This document shows, one piece after another, positions 34,552-42,222 of a stretch of DNA of 64,000 bases; position 1 is the stretch's first letter; each line of letters opens with the position of its first letter. This DNA comes from Anaeromyxobacter sp035686075 (GTDB lineage Bacteria; Myxococcota; Myxococcia; Myxococcales; Anaeromyxobacteraceae): positions 98,156 to 162,155 of the forward strand of contig DASRZU010000007.1 of assembly GCA_035686075.1 (NCBI GenBank). The letters run 5' to 3'. The notes below the pieces were generated by a model. It was given only the letters and a program-made list of their open reading frames with translations, did no database searches and was not told the DNA's origin. Made by a program: the position numbers and the translations under genes.

Positions 34552-34660
34552 CGCAAGGGGAGAGAGCTCGACACGAGGCAACGGACATCGCCACAGAAGG
34601 AGGACGGTTGAGGAGCACGGGAGGCGGGCCGAACGTCGGGTGACCCGCCGCTACGCCGTC

Positions 34661-34684
34661 GAATTTCCCGACACGCTGTAGCTA
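34661..34684 (-). repeat. IS right terminal inverted repeat
   Basis: Perfect reverse complement of the left repeat at 32997-33020. Its last three bases (34682-34684) form the stop codon of the adjacent minus-strand gene. Confidence 0.9.
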
Positions 34685-35557
34685 GCGCAGGGTCACGCTG
34701 AGCTCGCCCAGCCCCTCCACCTCGCTCGAGACGAGGTCCCCGGCCCTGAGCCAGACCCGCTCCGCCTCTGGGCGTCCCTGGATGACGCCCCCCGGGGTCC
34801 CGGTGAAGAGGATGTCGCCCGGCTCGAGCGTCATATGCCTCGAGGCGTAGGAGATGAGGGCGGCGCAGGAGAAGATCATGTCGCTCGTGCGGGAGGACTG
34901 GCGCAATTCGCCGTTCACCCGGCACGCGAGGGCGAGATCCTGGGGATCGCGGACCTCGTCCGCGCTCACCAGCCACGGGCCGACCGGGGCGAAGCCGTCG
35001 CAGGTCTTCCCCAGGAGGAACTGGCTCGTCCGGAACTGCAGGTCTCGGGCGGTGAAGTCGTTGCCGGTGCAGTAGCCGAACACGCGGGAGAGCGCCTCGC
35101 CCTCCGGGACGTCGCGGGCGCGCCGGCCGAGCACCACGACGAGCTCCACCTCATAGTCGAACTGCGAGGCCACCCCCACGGGGAGAGGCAGGTCGGCCCG
35201 GTGCCCCAGAAGGGCGTTCGCGAACTTGCTGAAGAGCACCGGGGTCACGGGGATGGGTTGCCCGATCTCCACCGAGTGCCCCCGGTAGTTCATGCCGACC
35301 ATGAGGATCTTCTGGGGAGAGGCGACGCAGGGCCCGAACGCGACCTCCTCCTCGCGGAGGTGGAAGCTCCCGTCGCGCTCGCACCGAGCCACGAGGGCGT
35401 GCAGGCTCGGGAGGTGGTTGCCGCGGACCACTTCGTCGGTGGTGGCCGGAGCGAAAACGGCGTGCGCCCGGGCGGCCGCCTCCACGTCCAGGACGCCGTG
35501 CCGCGTGCGGACCCCGAGGGAGAGCCCCTCGCCGCGCTTCAGGTTGCAGAGCCTCAC
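34682..35557 (-). CDS. Fumarylacetoacetate hydrolase (FAH) family protein
   Basis: A 291-residue FAH-superfamily enzyme (hydratase, hydrolase or decarboxylase of 2-keto acids). Metal and active-site segments are present: KILMVGMNYRGHSVEIG, FDYEVELVVVLGR with the metal-binding acidic residues, CTGNDFTARDLQ and ILFTGTPGGVIQGR. I chose the GTG at 35557 with a strong GGAGGGGG site; the longer frame adds a Pro/Gly-rich stretch with no homology. The TAG stop lies inside the right inverted repeat of the neighbouring IS, so the original last residues may have been lost; the end VEGLGELSVTLR still looks near-natural. It is divergent from the Rex gene. Confidence 0.88.
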   Translation of the reverse strand: MRLCNLKRGEGLSLGVRTRHGVLDVEAAARAHAVFAPATTDEVVRGNHLPSLHALVARCERDGSFHLREEEVAFGPCVASPQKILMVGMNYRGHSVEIGQPIPVTPVLFSKFANALLGHRADLPLPVGVASQFDYEVELVVVLGRRARDVPEGEALSRVFGYCTGNDFTARDLQFRTSQFLLGKTCDGFAPVGPWLVSADEVRDPQDLALACRVNGELRQSSRTSDMIFSCAALISYASRHMTLEPGDILFTGTPGGVIQGRPEAERVWLRAGDLVSSEVEGLGELSVTLR

Positions 35558-35702
35558 GCCCCCTCCCCCCGCCGGCGGAGCGGCCGGCGACCTGCGAGCT
35601 AGCATGGTGCGGGCGGCCCCGTGTGGCAACGGGCCGCCCGCTGCGCGGCAAACTCCCCCTTGACGACACCGATCCCCGCGGTGTAAGGTAATCGTGAAAT
35701 TT

Positions 35703-35726
35703 ATATCGATAACTATCTATCGATAT
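35703..35726. promoter_or_regulatory. AT-rich palindrome over the Rex start codon
   Basis: Perfect inverted repeat ATATCGATA-N6-TATCGATAT in otherwise GC-rich DNA, reaching into the ATG at 35725. A TTGACG -35-like hexamer lies upstream at 35660-35665. The sequence does not match the usual Rex box (TTGTGAA-N4-TTCACAA), so the binding protein is open; autoregulation of the operon is a reasonable guess. Confidence 0.6.
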
Positions 35727-36504
35727 GGCTGGCTCCAATCAGACCACAAGGTCGCGAGAAGCGGGCGGCGCAAGCATGAGACGCCTGCCTCTCTACTATC
35801 GGCTGGGACAGAAGGTCCTCGCCGCCGGGGTCTCGAACCTCTCGAGCAGCGCCATCGGGAACGAGCTGCTCCTCGAGCCCACCCAGGTCCGAAAAGATCT
35901 AGAGATGATCGGTATTTCTGGAAAACCCAAGGTTGGTTTCGCCGTGGCGGACCTGCTTCGAGGGATCGAGACCTTCCTGGGCTGGGATAGACCCAAAGAG
36001 GCGGTGCTGGTCGGTGTGGGAGGCCTCGGTAGCGCCCTCCTCCGCTATGAGCGGTTCCGCGAGTACGGCATCAGCATCGCCGCCGCGTTCGATACCGACC
36101 CGATGAAGATCGGAACACCCATCGGTGGCAAAGAGGTGTTAATTCTCGATTCCCTGCCGGGACGTGCCCGCAGAATGGGCGTACAGCTCGGCATCATCAC
36201 CACCCCTCCCCAGGCGGCGCAGCGCGTCGCGGACCTCATGGTCGAGGGGGGCATCCGCGCCATCTGGAACTTCGCCCCCGTGCACGTGCGCGTCCCCGGG
36301 CACGTCGTCTTGCAGAACGAGGACCTCGGCCACTCGCTCGCCGCGCTCTCTCTCAAGCTGGCCCGACGAGCGGCCGCGACCGACGGCTCCTCCCACGAGC
36401 CCTTCCCCGGGGCCGCGGCCTTCTTCGACGCCCTGGCCCTCGAGGATGTCCCCCAGTTCTCCGATGCCTCCCTCGAGGAGGACGCCGATCCAAAGGACAG
36501 GTGA
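35725..36504 (+). CDS. rex: Redox-sensing transcriptional repressor Rex
   Basis: A 259-residue Rex protein (or 242 residues if the second ATG, at 35776, is used, which would fit the usual family N-terminus RLPLYYRLGQKVLAAG). The winged helix contains ELLLEPTQVRKDLEMIGISGKPKVGF, the variant of clostridial/thermotogal Rex rather than the FGKRGVGY form. The Rossmann part has VGVGGLGSALL and AAFDTDPMKIG, and binds NAD(H). Rex represses fermentation and reoxidation genes at low NADH. It starts the Wood-Werkman operon, with the 5S gene only 3 bp after its stop. Confidence 0.9.
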   Translation: MAGSNQTTRSREAGGASMRRLPLYYRLGQKVLAAGVSNLSSSAIGNELLLEPTQVRKDLEMIGISGKPKVGFAVADLLRGIETFLGWDRPKEAVLVGVGGLGSALLRYERFREYGISIAAAFDTDPMKIGTPIGGKEVLILDSLPGRARRMGVQLGIITTPPQAAQRVADLMVEGGIRAIWNFAPVHVRVPGHVVLQNEDLGHSLAALSLKLARRAAATDGSSHEPFPGAAAFFDALALEDVPQFSDASLEEDADPKDR

Positions 36505-36507
36505 GCC

Positions 36508-38034
36508 ATGAAGAAGACGATCGACATCACCGAGCTCATCCTCCGCGACGCGCACCAGAGCCTCATGGCGACGCGGATGGCGATGGAGGACATGGTCCCG
36601 GCCTGCGCCGACCTCGAGCAGGCCGGCTACTGGTCGGTGGAATGCTGGGGGGGCGCCACCTTCGATTCCTGCATCCGGTTCCTGAACGAGGACCCCTGGG
36701 AGCGGCTCAGGACGTTTCGCAGGCTCATGCCCACCACCAGGCTGCAGATGCTGCTCCGGGGACAGAACCTGCTCGGCTACCGCCACTACGAGGACTCGGT
36801 GGTCGACCGGTTCGTGGAGAAGGCGGCCCAGAACGGCATGGACGTCTTCCGGGTCTTCGACGCCCTGAACGACATCCGCAACCTGCGCCGGGCCATCGCC
36901 GCGGTGCGCCGGACCGGCAAGCATGCCCAGGGCACCATCTGTTACACCGTGAGCCCCCTCCACACCACCGACGACTTCGTGGAGCTGGCCGAGAAGCTCG
37001 TGGAGCTCGGCTGCGACTCCATCTGCCTGAAGGACATGGCCGCGCTCCTCAAGCCTCAACCGGCCTTCGACATCGTCCGGGGGATCAAGGAGACCTGCGG
37101 CGAGACCGTCCGCGTCCACGTCCACGTCCACGCCACCACCGGCGTGACCATGGTGAGCCTCATGAAGGCCATCGAGGCGGGCGCCGACTGCGTCGACACC
37201 TCCATCAGCTCCCTCAGCCTGGGACCGGGCCACAACCCCACCGAGAGCCTGGTGGAGATGCTCGAGGGGACGAGCTACGACACCCGGGTCGACAAGGGAC
37301 GGCTCCTCCGGCTGAAGCGGTACTTCAACGGCGTCCGCCCCCGGTACAAGGAGTTCCTCTCCAGCTTCACCGGCGTCGAGACGGAGATCTTCGAGAGCCA
37401 GATCCCGGGCGGCATGCTCTCCAACATGGAGAACCAGCTGAAGCAACAGGGGGCGGCGCACCGCATCGGCGAGGTCCTGGCGGAGGTTCCCGCGGTGCGC
37501 AAGGACGCCGGCTACCCGCCCCTCGTCACCCCCTCCAGCCAGATCGTCGGGACCCAGGCCGTCTTCAACGTGCTCATGGGACGCTACAAGGTGATGACCG
37601 GCGAGTTCGCCGACCTCATGCTCGGCTACTACGGCGCGACCATCGGGCCCCGCGACCGACAGGTCATCGCCCTCGCCGCCAAGCAGACCGGCAAGTCGCC
37701 CATCAACGGCCGGCCCGCCGATCTGCTGAAGCCGGAGTGGCAGGACCTCCGCTCCGCCGCCTGCGCCCTGAAGGGGTCGAACGGCTCCGACGAGGACGTC
37801 CTCACCTACGCGATGTTCCCCCAGGTCGCCCCCAAGTTCCTGTCCACCCGCGACCAGGGGCCGAAGAACCCGGGGAAGGAGCCCGGCCCCAAGGCCGCCC
37901 CCGCCGCGGCCGCCCCGGAGCCGGCCGCGAACGGGAAGGGCACCGAGAACGGGAAGGGGCCGGTCAAGGGCCCCGTCACCTACGACGTGAAGCTATTCGG
38001 CCGTTCCCACCGCGTGACCGTCTCGCCGGTCTGA
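36508..38034 (+). CDS. Methylmalonyl-CoA:pyruvate transcarboxylase 5S subunit (pyruvate carboxylase B / oxaloacetate decarboxylase alpha family)
   Basis: A 508-residue carboxyltransferase barrel that moves CO2 between carboxybiotin and pyruvate/oxaloacetate. Diagnostic segments are ITELILRDAHQSLMATRMA with the first metal ligand, the carbamylated Lys in SICLKDMAAL and the metal-binding VRVHVHVHATTG. The N-terminal two-thirds is closest to the transcarboxylase 5S subunit. The C-terminus is odd: an Ala/Pro/Lys linker (about 445-490) leads into TYDVKLFGRSHRVTV, which looks like the first strand of a biotin-carrier domain and then stops. A free carrier gene follows downstream. Start ATG 3 bp after rex. 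Confidence 0.9.
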   Translation: MKKTIDITELILRDAHQSLMATRMAMEDMVPACADLEQAGYWSVECWGGATFDSCIRFLNEDPWERLRTFRRLMPTTRLQMLLRGQNLLGYRHYEDSVVDRFVEKAAQNGMDVFRVFDALNDIRNLRRAIAAVRRTGKHAQGTICYTVSPLHTTDDFVELAEKLVELGCDSICLKDMAALLKPQPAFDIVRGIKETCGETVRVHVHVHATTGVTMVSLMKAIEAGADCVDTSISSLSLGPGHNPTESLVEMLEGTSYDTRVDKGRLLRLKRYFNGVRPRYKEFLSSFTGVETEIFESQIPGGMLSNMENQLKQQGAAHRIGEVLAEVPAVRKDAGYPPLVTPSSQIVGTQAVFNVLMGRYKVMTGEFADLMLGYYGATIGPRDRQVIALAAKQTGKSPINGRPADLLKPEWQDLRSAACALKGSNGSDEDVLTYAMFPQVAPKFLSTRDQGPKNPGKEPGPKAAPAAAAPEPAANGKGTENGKGPVKGPVTYDVKLFGRSHRVTVSPV

Positions 38035-38056
38035 TCGGCGGGGTTCGAGGACCAGC

Positions 38057-39610
38057 ATGTCATCGCACAGCATGCAGGAGAAGATCGCGGACCTTCGCCA
38101 GCGCCGCGACCAGGCCCGCCTGGGAGGCGGGGCCGACAAGCTCGAGAAGCACCGCGCGTCCGGCAAGCTCACCGCCCGGGAACGGATCGAGGCCCTGGTG
38201 GACCCGGACAGCTTCGAGGAGACCGGGCTGTTCGCCGAGCACCGGTCGACCCTGTTCGGCATGGCCGAAAGGGACCTGCCCGCCGACGGCGTGGTCACCG
38301 GCGCCGCCTCGGTGAACGGTCGGCTCATCCACCTCGCCAGCCAGGACTTCACCGTGGCCGGTGGCTCCGCCGGCGAGGTCCACTCGGTGAAGGTGGCCGA
38401 GATCATGATGCAGTCCTTGAAGACCGGCTCTCCCTTCGTGTTCATCAACGACTCGGGGGGGGCGCGCGTCCAGGAGGGCATCGACTCGCTCTCCGGCTAT
38501 GGCCGGGTCTTCCACACGAACGTCATGCTCTCCGGGGCGGTGCCCCAGGTCTCCCTCATCTGCGGTCCCTGCGCCGGAGGCGCGGCCTACAGCCCCGCCC
38601 TCACCGACTTCATCATCCAGACCCGCTTCGCCCAGATGTTCATCACCGGCCCGCAGGTCATCAAGAGCGTCACCGGGGAGAGCGTCACCGCCGAGGCCCT
38701 GGGGGGGCCGGAGGCGCACATGACCAACTCCGGGGTGATCCACTTCGTGGCCGAGGACGACCGCCACGCGGCCGCCCTCTGCCAGAAGCTCCTCTCCTTC
38801 CTCCCCTCCAATAACCTCGAGGACCCGCCCCAGGTGGAAGGCGATCGCCACATCGACCCGAACCCGGCGCTCGAGGAGGTGGTCCCCACCGACGGCAAGA
38901 AGGGCTACGACGTGCGCCAGGTGATCACCTCGGTGGTCGACTTCGGCGACTTCCTCGAGGTGCAGGCCGGATACGCCATGAACATCGTGGTGGGCTTCGC
39001 CCGCATCACCGGGCGCACCGTGGGCATCATCGCCAACCAGCCCTCGGTCCAGGCCGGAGTCCTCGACATCAACGCCTCCAACAAGGCGTCGCGCTTCGTC
39101 CGCTTCTGCAACGCCTTCAACGTCCCCCTGGTCACGTTCGTGGACGTGCCCGGCTTCCTCCCGGGCGTGCAGCAGGAGTACGGCGGCATCATCCGGCACG
39201 GGGCCAAGATGCTCTTCGCCTACTCCGCCGCGACCGTCCCGAAGTTGACCGTCATCCTGCGCAAGAGCTACGGCGGGGCCTACCTCGCCATGTGCGGCAA
39301 GGACCTGGGCGCGGACCGGGTCTTCGCCTGGCCCACGGCGGAGATCGCCGTCATGGGGGCGGAGGGGGCCGCGGAGATCGTGTTCCGCAAGGAGATCCAG
39401 GAGGCGGAGGACAAGCGAGCCCGGCGCAAGGAGCTCATCGAGCAGTACCGGGAGGTCTTCTCCAACCCCTACGTGGCCGCCGGGCGGCGCCTGGTGGACG
39501 CCGTCATCGAGCCCTCGGCGACCCGCCGCCACCTCGCCCACGCCCTCGAATACCTGCACACGAAGCGGGAGCTCAGGCCGGCCAAGAAGCACGGCCTCAT
39601 CCCACTCTAG
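38057..39610 (+). CDS. Methylmalonyl-CoA carboxyltransferase 12S subunit / propionyl-CoA carboxylase beta
   Basis: A 517-residue crotonase-fold carboxyltransferase that transfers CO2 between methylmalonyl-CoA and biotin. Both halves carry the expected oxyanion-hole segments: FINDSGGARVQEGIDSLSGYG and CGPCAGGAAYSPALTDF in the N half, FVDVPGFLPGVQQEYGGIIRHGAK and RKSYGGAYLAMCGKDLGAD in the C half. The length matches PccB, MmdA and 12S subunits. With no biotin carboxylase gene in the operon, the transcarboxylase reading is favoured. The TAG stop overlaps the ribosome binding site (TAGGAGG) of the next gene. Confidence 0.92.
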   Translation: MSSHSMQEKIADLRQRRDQARLGGGADKLEKHRASGKLTARERIEALVDPDSFEETGLFAEHRSTLFGMAERDLPADGVVTGAASVNGRLIHLASQDFTVAGGSAGEVHSVKVAEIMMQSLKTGSPFVFINDSGGARVQEGIDSLSGYGRVFHTNVMLSGAVPQVSLICGPCAGGAAYSPALTDFIIQTRFAQMFITGPQVIKSVTGESVTAEALGGPEAHMTNSGVIHFVAEDDRHAAALCQKLLSFLPSNNLEDPPQVEGDRHIDPNPALEEVVPTDGKKGYDVRQVITSVVDFGDFLEVQAGYAMNIVVGFARITGRTVGIIANQPSVQAGVLDINASNKASRFVRFCNAFNVPLVTFVDVPGFLPGVQQEYGGIIRHGAKMLFAYSAATVPKLTVILRKSYGGAYLAMCGKDLGADRVFAWPTAEIAVMGAEGAAEIVFRKEIQEAEDKRARRKELIEQYREVFSNPYVAAGRRLVDAVIEPSATRRHLAHALEYLHTKRELRPAKKHGLIPL

Positions 39611-39618
39611 GAGGCCCG

Positions 39619-39960
39619 ATGAGCGAGCCCGTTCACACCGAGGGGGTCCTTCCCGGGGAGATCGCCCGGACGCTGGAGCGGCTGGAGGCGGCCCTCTCGG
39701 CCCTTGCCGACCGGGTGGGGAGGCTCGAGGCGAGCGCCCCAGCCGCTCCCTCCCGCGCTCGAGAGCCCGAGAAGCGACCCGCCCCGGCCGAACCCTCCGC
39801 TTCCGGCCTCTCGGAGGAGGAGATCCTGGCCGTGTCCGCCGCCCTCGCCGCCTACCTGGGCGTGCGGCTCCGCATCCGCCAGATCCGGCTCGTCAGCTCG
39901 ACCGCCTGGGCGCAGCAGGGCCGCGTCTCCATCCAGGCATCGCACCGCCTGCACGGCTAG
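39619..39960 (+). CDS. Small accessory subunit of the transcarboxylase/decarboxylase complex
   Basis: A 113-residue soluble protein. An N-terminal amphipathic, coiled-coil-like helix (GEIARTLERLEAALSALADRVGRL) is joined by a Pro/Ala linker to a conserved small domain (LSEEEILAVSAALAAYLG...RIRQIRLV...GRVSIQASHRL). Similar short proteins accompany propionyl-/methylmalonyl-CoA carboxyltransferases and appear related to the OadG-associated C-terminal region; there is no membrane segment. It probably links subunits, which is inference. The ATG at 39619 has a strong GGAGG site; the frame is open upstream through the 12S gene, but the start is unambiguous. Biotin carrier follows after 12 bp. Confidence 0.8.
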   Translation: MSEPVHTEGVLPGEIARTLERLEAALSALADRVGRLEASAPAAPSRAREPEKRPAPAEPSASGLSEEEILAVSAALAAYLGVRLRIRQIRLVSSTAWAQQGRVSIQASHRLHG

Positions 39961-39972
39961 GGAGGAGACTTC

Positions 39973-40362
39973 GTGAAGCTCAAGGTCACCATAGACGAGA
40001 AGACCTACGAGGTGGACGTTGAGGCGGCGGAGCCGGAGGCCCCGGTCCAGCCCCCGCGGCCCCTCGCCGTGGAGCCGGCCCCGGTCCGCGTCCCCGCGAC
40101 CCCGGCCCCGGCCGCCCCCCCCGCCGCCTCGGGGGAGGTTACGGACGAGAGGAAGGTGTGCCGGAGCCCGGTGTCGGGGGTGGTGGTCCGCATCGCCGCC
40201 TAGGTGGGCCAGGCCCTGCAGACCGGCGACGTCCTCGTCGTGCTCGAGGCCATGAAGATGGAGACCAACATCACCGCTCCCAACGGAGGCAGGATCGCCG
40301 CCATCAAGGTGAACCCGGGCGACAGCGTGCAGTCGGGCCAGGTCGTGGTGGAGTTCGAATGA
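39973..40362 (+). pseudogene. Biotin carboxyl carrier protein (transcarboxylase 1.3S type) interrupted by an in-frame TAG
   Basis: The frame encodes a biotin carrier of 129 codons: N-terminal KLKVTIDEKTYEVDVE, an Ala/Pro linker, the domain start CRSPVSGVVVRIAA, then TAG at codon 77 (40201-40203), then VGQALQTGDVLVVLEAMKMETN with the biotinyl lysine at codon 95, ending before TGA at 40360. Both sides align perfectly with one carrier domain, so the stop replaces one residue, probably Lys, Gln or Glu. The product would lack the biotin site. Neighbouring operon genes use TAG as their real stop. A GTG directly follows the TAG, so reinitiation could make a 52-residue piece. Mutation, read error or suppression are possible. 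Confidence 0.88.
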
Positions 40363-40829
40363 TGACAATTCCAGCGGAACAGATCCCCGGATTCCTCTTC
40401 TTCGATCACGTGGCCATCTCGGTCCGGCCGGGCGAGCTCGAGGCCCAGGTGAGCGCCTACCAGGCGATGGGCTTCACGGTGCTGCACCGCGAGGACGTGC
40501 TCGGCAGGGACCAGGTCCGCGAGGTCTTGCTCAAGGTGGGAGAGGGCCCGAACCTCGTCCAGCTCCTCGAGCCGCTCAATTCCGACTCGCCGGTGGCCAA
40601 GCAGATCGAGAAGAACGGCGGCCGGGGGGGCCTCGCCCACCTGGCCCTGCGGGTGAAAGACGCCCGCCGGGCCTTCGACGCCCTGAAGGGGCAGGGCTTC
40701 AACATCATCGATCCGGCGCCGCGGAGGGGTTCGCGGGGGACGACCGTGTTCTTCCTCCACCCGAAGAGCACCCCGGCCGTCTCCTTCGGGTACCTGCTCG
40801 AGGTGGTCGAGGAGGGGTCCCATGCCTGA
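40359..40829 (+). CDS. mce: Methylmalonyl-CoA epimerase
   Basis: A 156-residue vicinal-oxygen-chelate protein converting (S)- to (R)-methylmalonyl-CoA. Metal-binding pattern: His in LFFDHVAISV, His in GGLAHLALRVKD and the C-terminal Glu in GYLLEVVEE, as in bacterial epimerases. The ATG overlaps the biotin-carrier stop (ATGATGA), and the 3' end overlaps mutA by 8 bp, so translation is coupled along the operon. It provides the stereoisomer needed by the mutase directly downstream. Confidence 0.9.
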   Translation: MMTIPAEQIPGFLFFDHVAISVRPGELEAQVSAYQAMGFTVLHREDVLGRDQVREVLLKVGEGPNLVQLLEPLNSDSPVAKQIEKNGGRGGLAHLALRVKDARRAFDALKGQGFNIIDPAPRRGSRGTTVFFLHPKSTPAVSFGYLLEVVEEGSHA

Positions 40830-42213
40830 CGAGGCCAGGGGCACGGAAGCCCTCGAGCTCTTGCGGGAGTTCCCTCCCGTCCCCACCTCGGCCTGGGAAG
40901 CGGCCATCGCCGCCGACCTGAAGGGCGCCGACTACGAGAAGAAGCTCGTGTGGCGCACCGAGGAGGGCCTCGCCCTGAGGCCCTATTACCGCAGGGAGGA
41001 CCTGGCCGCTCTCGCCCCCGAGCGCTTTCTGGGCCGCTGCCAATTGGCAAAGGAGGCTCGCCCCGGGCCAAATGCCATCCGCGCCGACCTCCTCCACGAG
41101 GCCGGCGCCCACGCCGTCCAGGAGCTCGGTTATGCCTTGGCCGCCGGCGTCGAGCGGCTCGCCGCCCTCGCGGCCGTGGAACCTTTGGAAAAGGCGGCTG
41201 CCTCGGTGGAGTTCGTCTTCGCGGTCGGCCCCTCGTTTTTCATCGAGATCGGAAAGCTCCGGGCGGCGAGGCTCGCCTGGGCCCGGGCCGTCTCGGCCTT
41301 CGGGGCGAGGACCCCCGAGGCGCTGCGCATGCACCTCTCCGCGCGCACTCCCCGGCGCAACAAGAGCCTCCTCGACCCCTCCACCAACCTCCTCCGGGTC
41401 ACGACCGAGGCCCTCTCCGCGGTGATCGGAGGCTGCGACGAGCTCACCGTCGAGCCCTTCGGCTTCGACCCTCACCTCGCCGATGCCCTACCGCGGATCC
41501 TCTCGGAAGAGGCGCACGTCGACGCGGTGGCCGACCCGGCCGGCGGGTCCTACTTCGTGGAGGCCTTGACCGACGCGATCGCCCGGGGGGCGTGGCGGCT
41601 CCTCCAGGAGGTGGAGGCAGCCGGAGGCTACGCGAAGGCGGTCTCCTCCGGAAAGGTGGCGCAGGCGCTCGCCCAGAGCCGCGCCGCCCGGGAGAAGGCC
41701 CTCTCCGCCCGCCGCCGCTTGCTCGTGGGGGTGAATAACTACCCGAACCTCGAGGAGAAGGAACTCGGCTCGGCGGCTCTCCCTGCCCCGCCGAGCGCCT
41801 TCCCCTCCTCCCGGCTCGCCGAGCCCTTCGAGCGGATCCGGCTTCGCACCCTGGCCCACGCCCGGGCCACGGGCAAGGCGCCCAAGGTGCTCCTCCTACG
41901 GCGGGGCGACGCCCGGATGAGCGGCGCCCGCGCCACCTTCTGCCTGAACTTCTTCGGGTGCGCGGGCTTCGACATCTCCGAGGACACGGAGCTCTCCGAC
42001 GACCCGGACCTCGTCGTCCTCTGCAGCTCCGACCCGGAGTACAGAGCCTTCGCGGCCGAGATCTGCCCCAAGGCCAAGGTCCCGGTGCTCGTGGCAGGCC
42101 ATCCCAAGGAGGAGCTCGAGGCCCTCACCGCCACCGGGGTACGGGGATTCGTCCACCTGCAGAGCGACGCCGTCGAGACCTTGACCGAGTGGCAGGACCG
42201 GCTCGGGCTATAG
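40822..42213 (+). CDS. mutA: Methylmalonyl-CoA mutase small subunit
   Basis: A 463-residue small (beta) subunit of the heterodimeric adenosylcobalamin mutase. The barrel half is short and lacks the full substrate-binding residues. The C-terminal flavodoxin-like part has no DxHxxG cobalamin motif (instead NFFGCAGFDISEDTEL), as expected for the non-catalytic partner. The segment DPAGGSYFVEALTDAIA matches the family. It starts 8 bp before the end of the epimerase gene and is followed 9 bp later by mutB. Confidence 0.92.
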   Translation: MPDEARGTEALELLREFPPVPTSAWEAAIAADLKGADYEKKLVWRTEEGLALRPYYRREDLAALAPERFLGRCQLAKEARPGPNAIRADLLHEAGAHAVQELGYALAAGVERLAALAAVEPLEKAAASVEFVFAVGPSFFIEIGKLRAARLAWARAVSAFGARTPEALRMHLSARTPRRNKSLLDPSTNLLRVTTEALSAVIGGCDELTVEPFGFDPHLADALPRILSEEAHVDAVADPAGGSYFVEALTDAIARGAWRLLQEVEAAGGYAKAVSSGKVAQALAQSRAAREKALSARRRLLVGVNNYPNLEEKELGSAALPAPPSAFPSSRLAEPFERIRLRTLAHARATGKAPKVLLLRRGDARMSGARATFCLNFFGCAGFDISEDTELSDDPDLVVLCSSDPEYRAFAAEICPKAKVPVLVAGHPKEELEALTATGVRGFVHLQSDAVETLTEWQDRLGL

Positions 42214-42222
42214 GGACAGGCC

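Larger units (their letters stand above)
32997..34684 (+). mobile_element. Complete insertion sequence of about 1.69 kb (IS4/IS5-superfamily DDE type)
   Basis: The element is bounded by perfect 24-bp inverted repeats (32997-33020 and 34661-34684) and encodes one transposase. If the outermost TA belongs to the target rather than to the repeat, there is a TA duplication on both sides; no longer target duplication is visible. Its base composition is lower in GC than the flanking genes, consistent with acquisition. It lies between the bactofilin and fumarylacetoacetase-family genes and touches the stop codon of the latter. Confidence 0.88.

Noticed and set aside
33033..34643. Long open frame (over 500 codons) covering the transposase in another frame
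   Set aside because: It is Gly/Arg-rich with no motifs and exists only because high GC content removes stops; the overlapping frame has the complete DDE transposase.
40201..40203. Pyrrolysine decoding of the TAG in the biotin carrier
   Set aside because: Four genes of the same operon (12S, accessory subunit, mutA, mutB) use TAG as the ordinary stop, no pyl genes or methylamine methyltransferases are seen, and the residue is not in a catalytic position.
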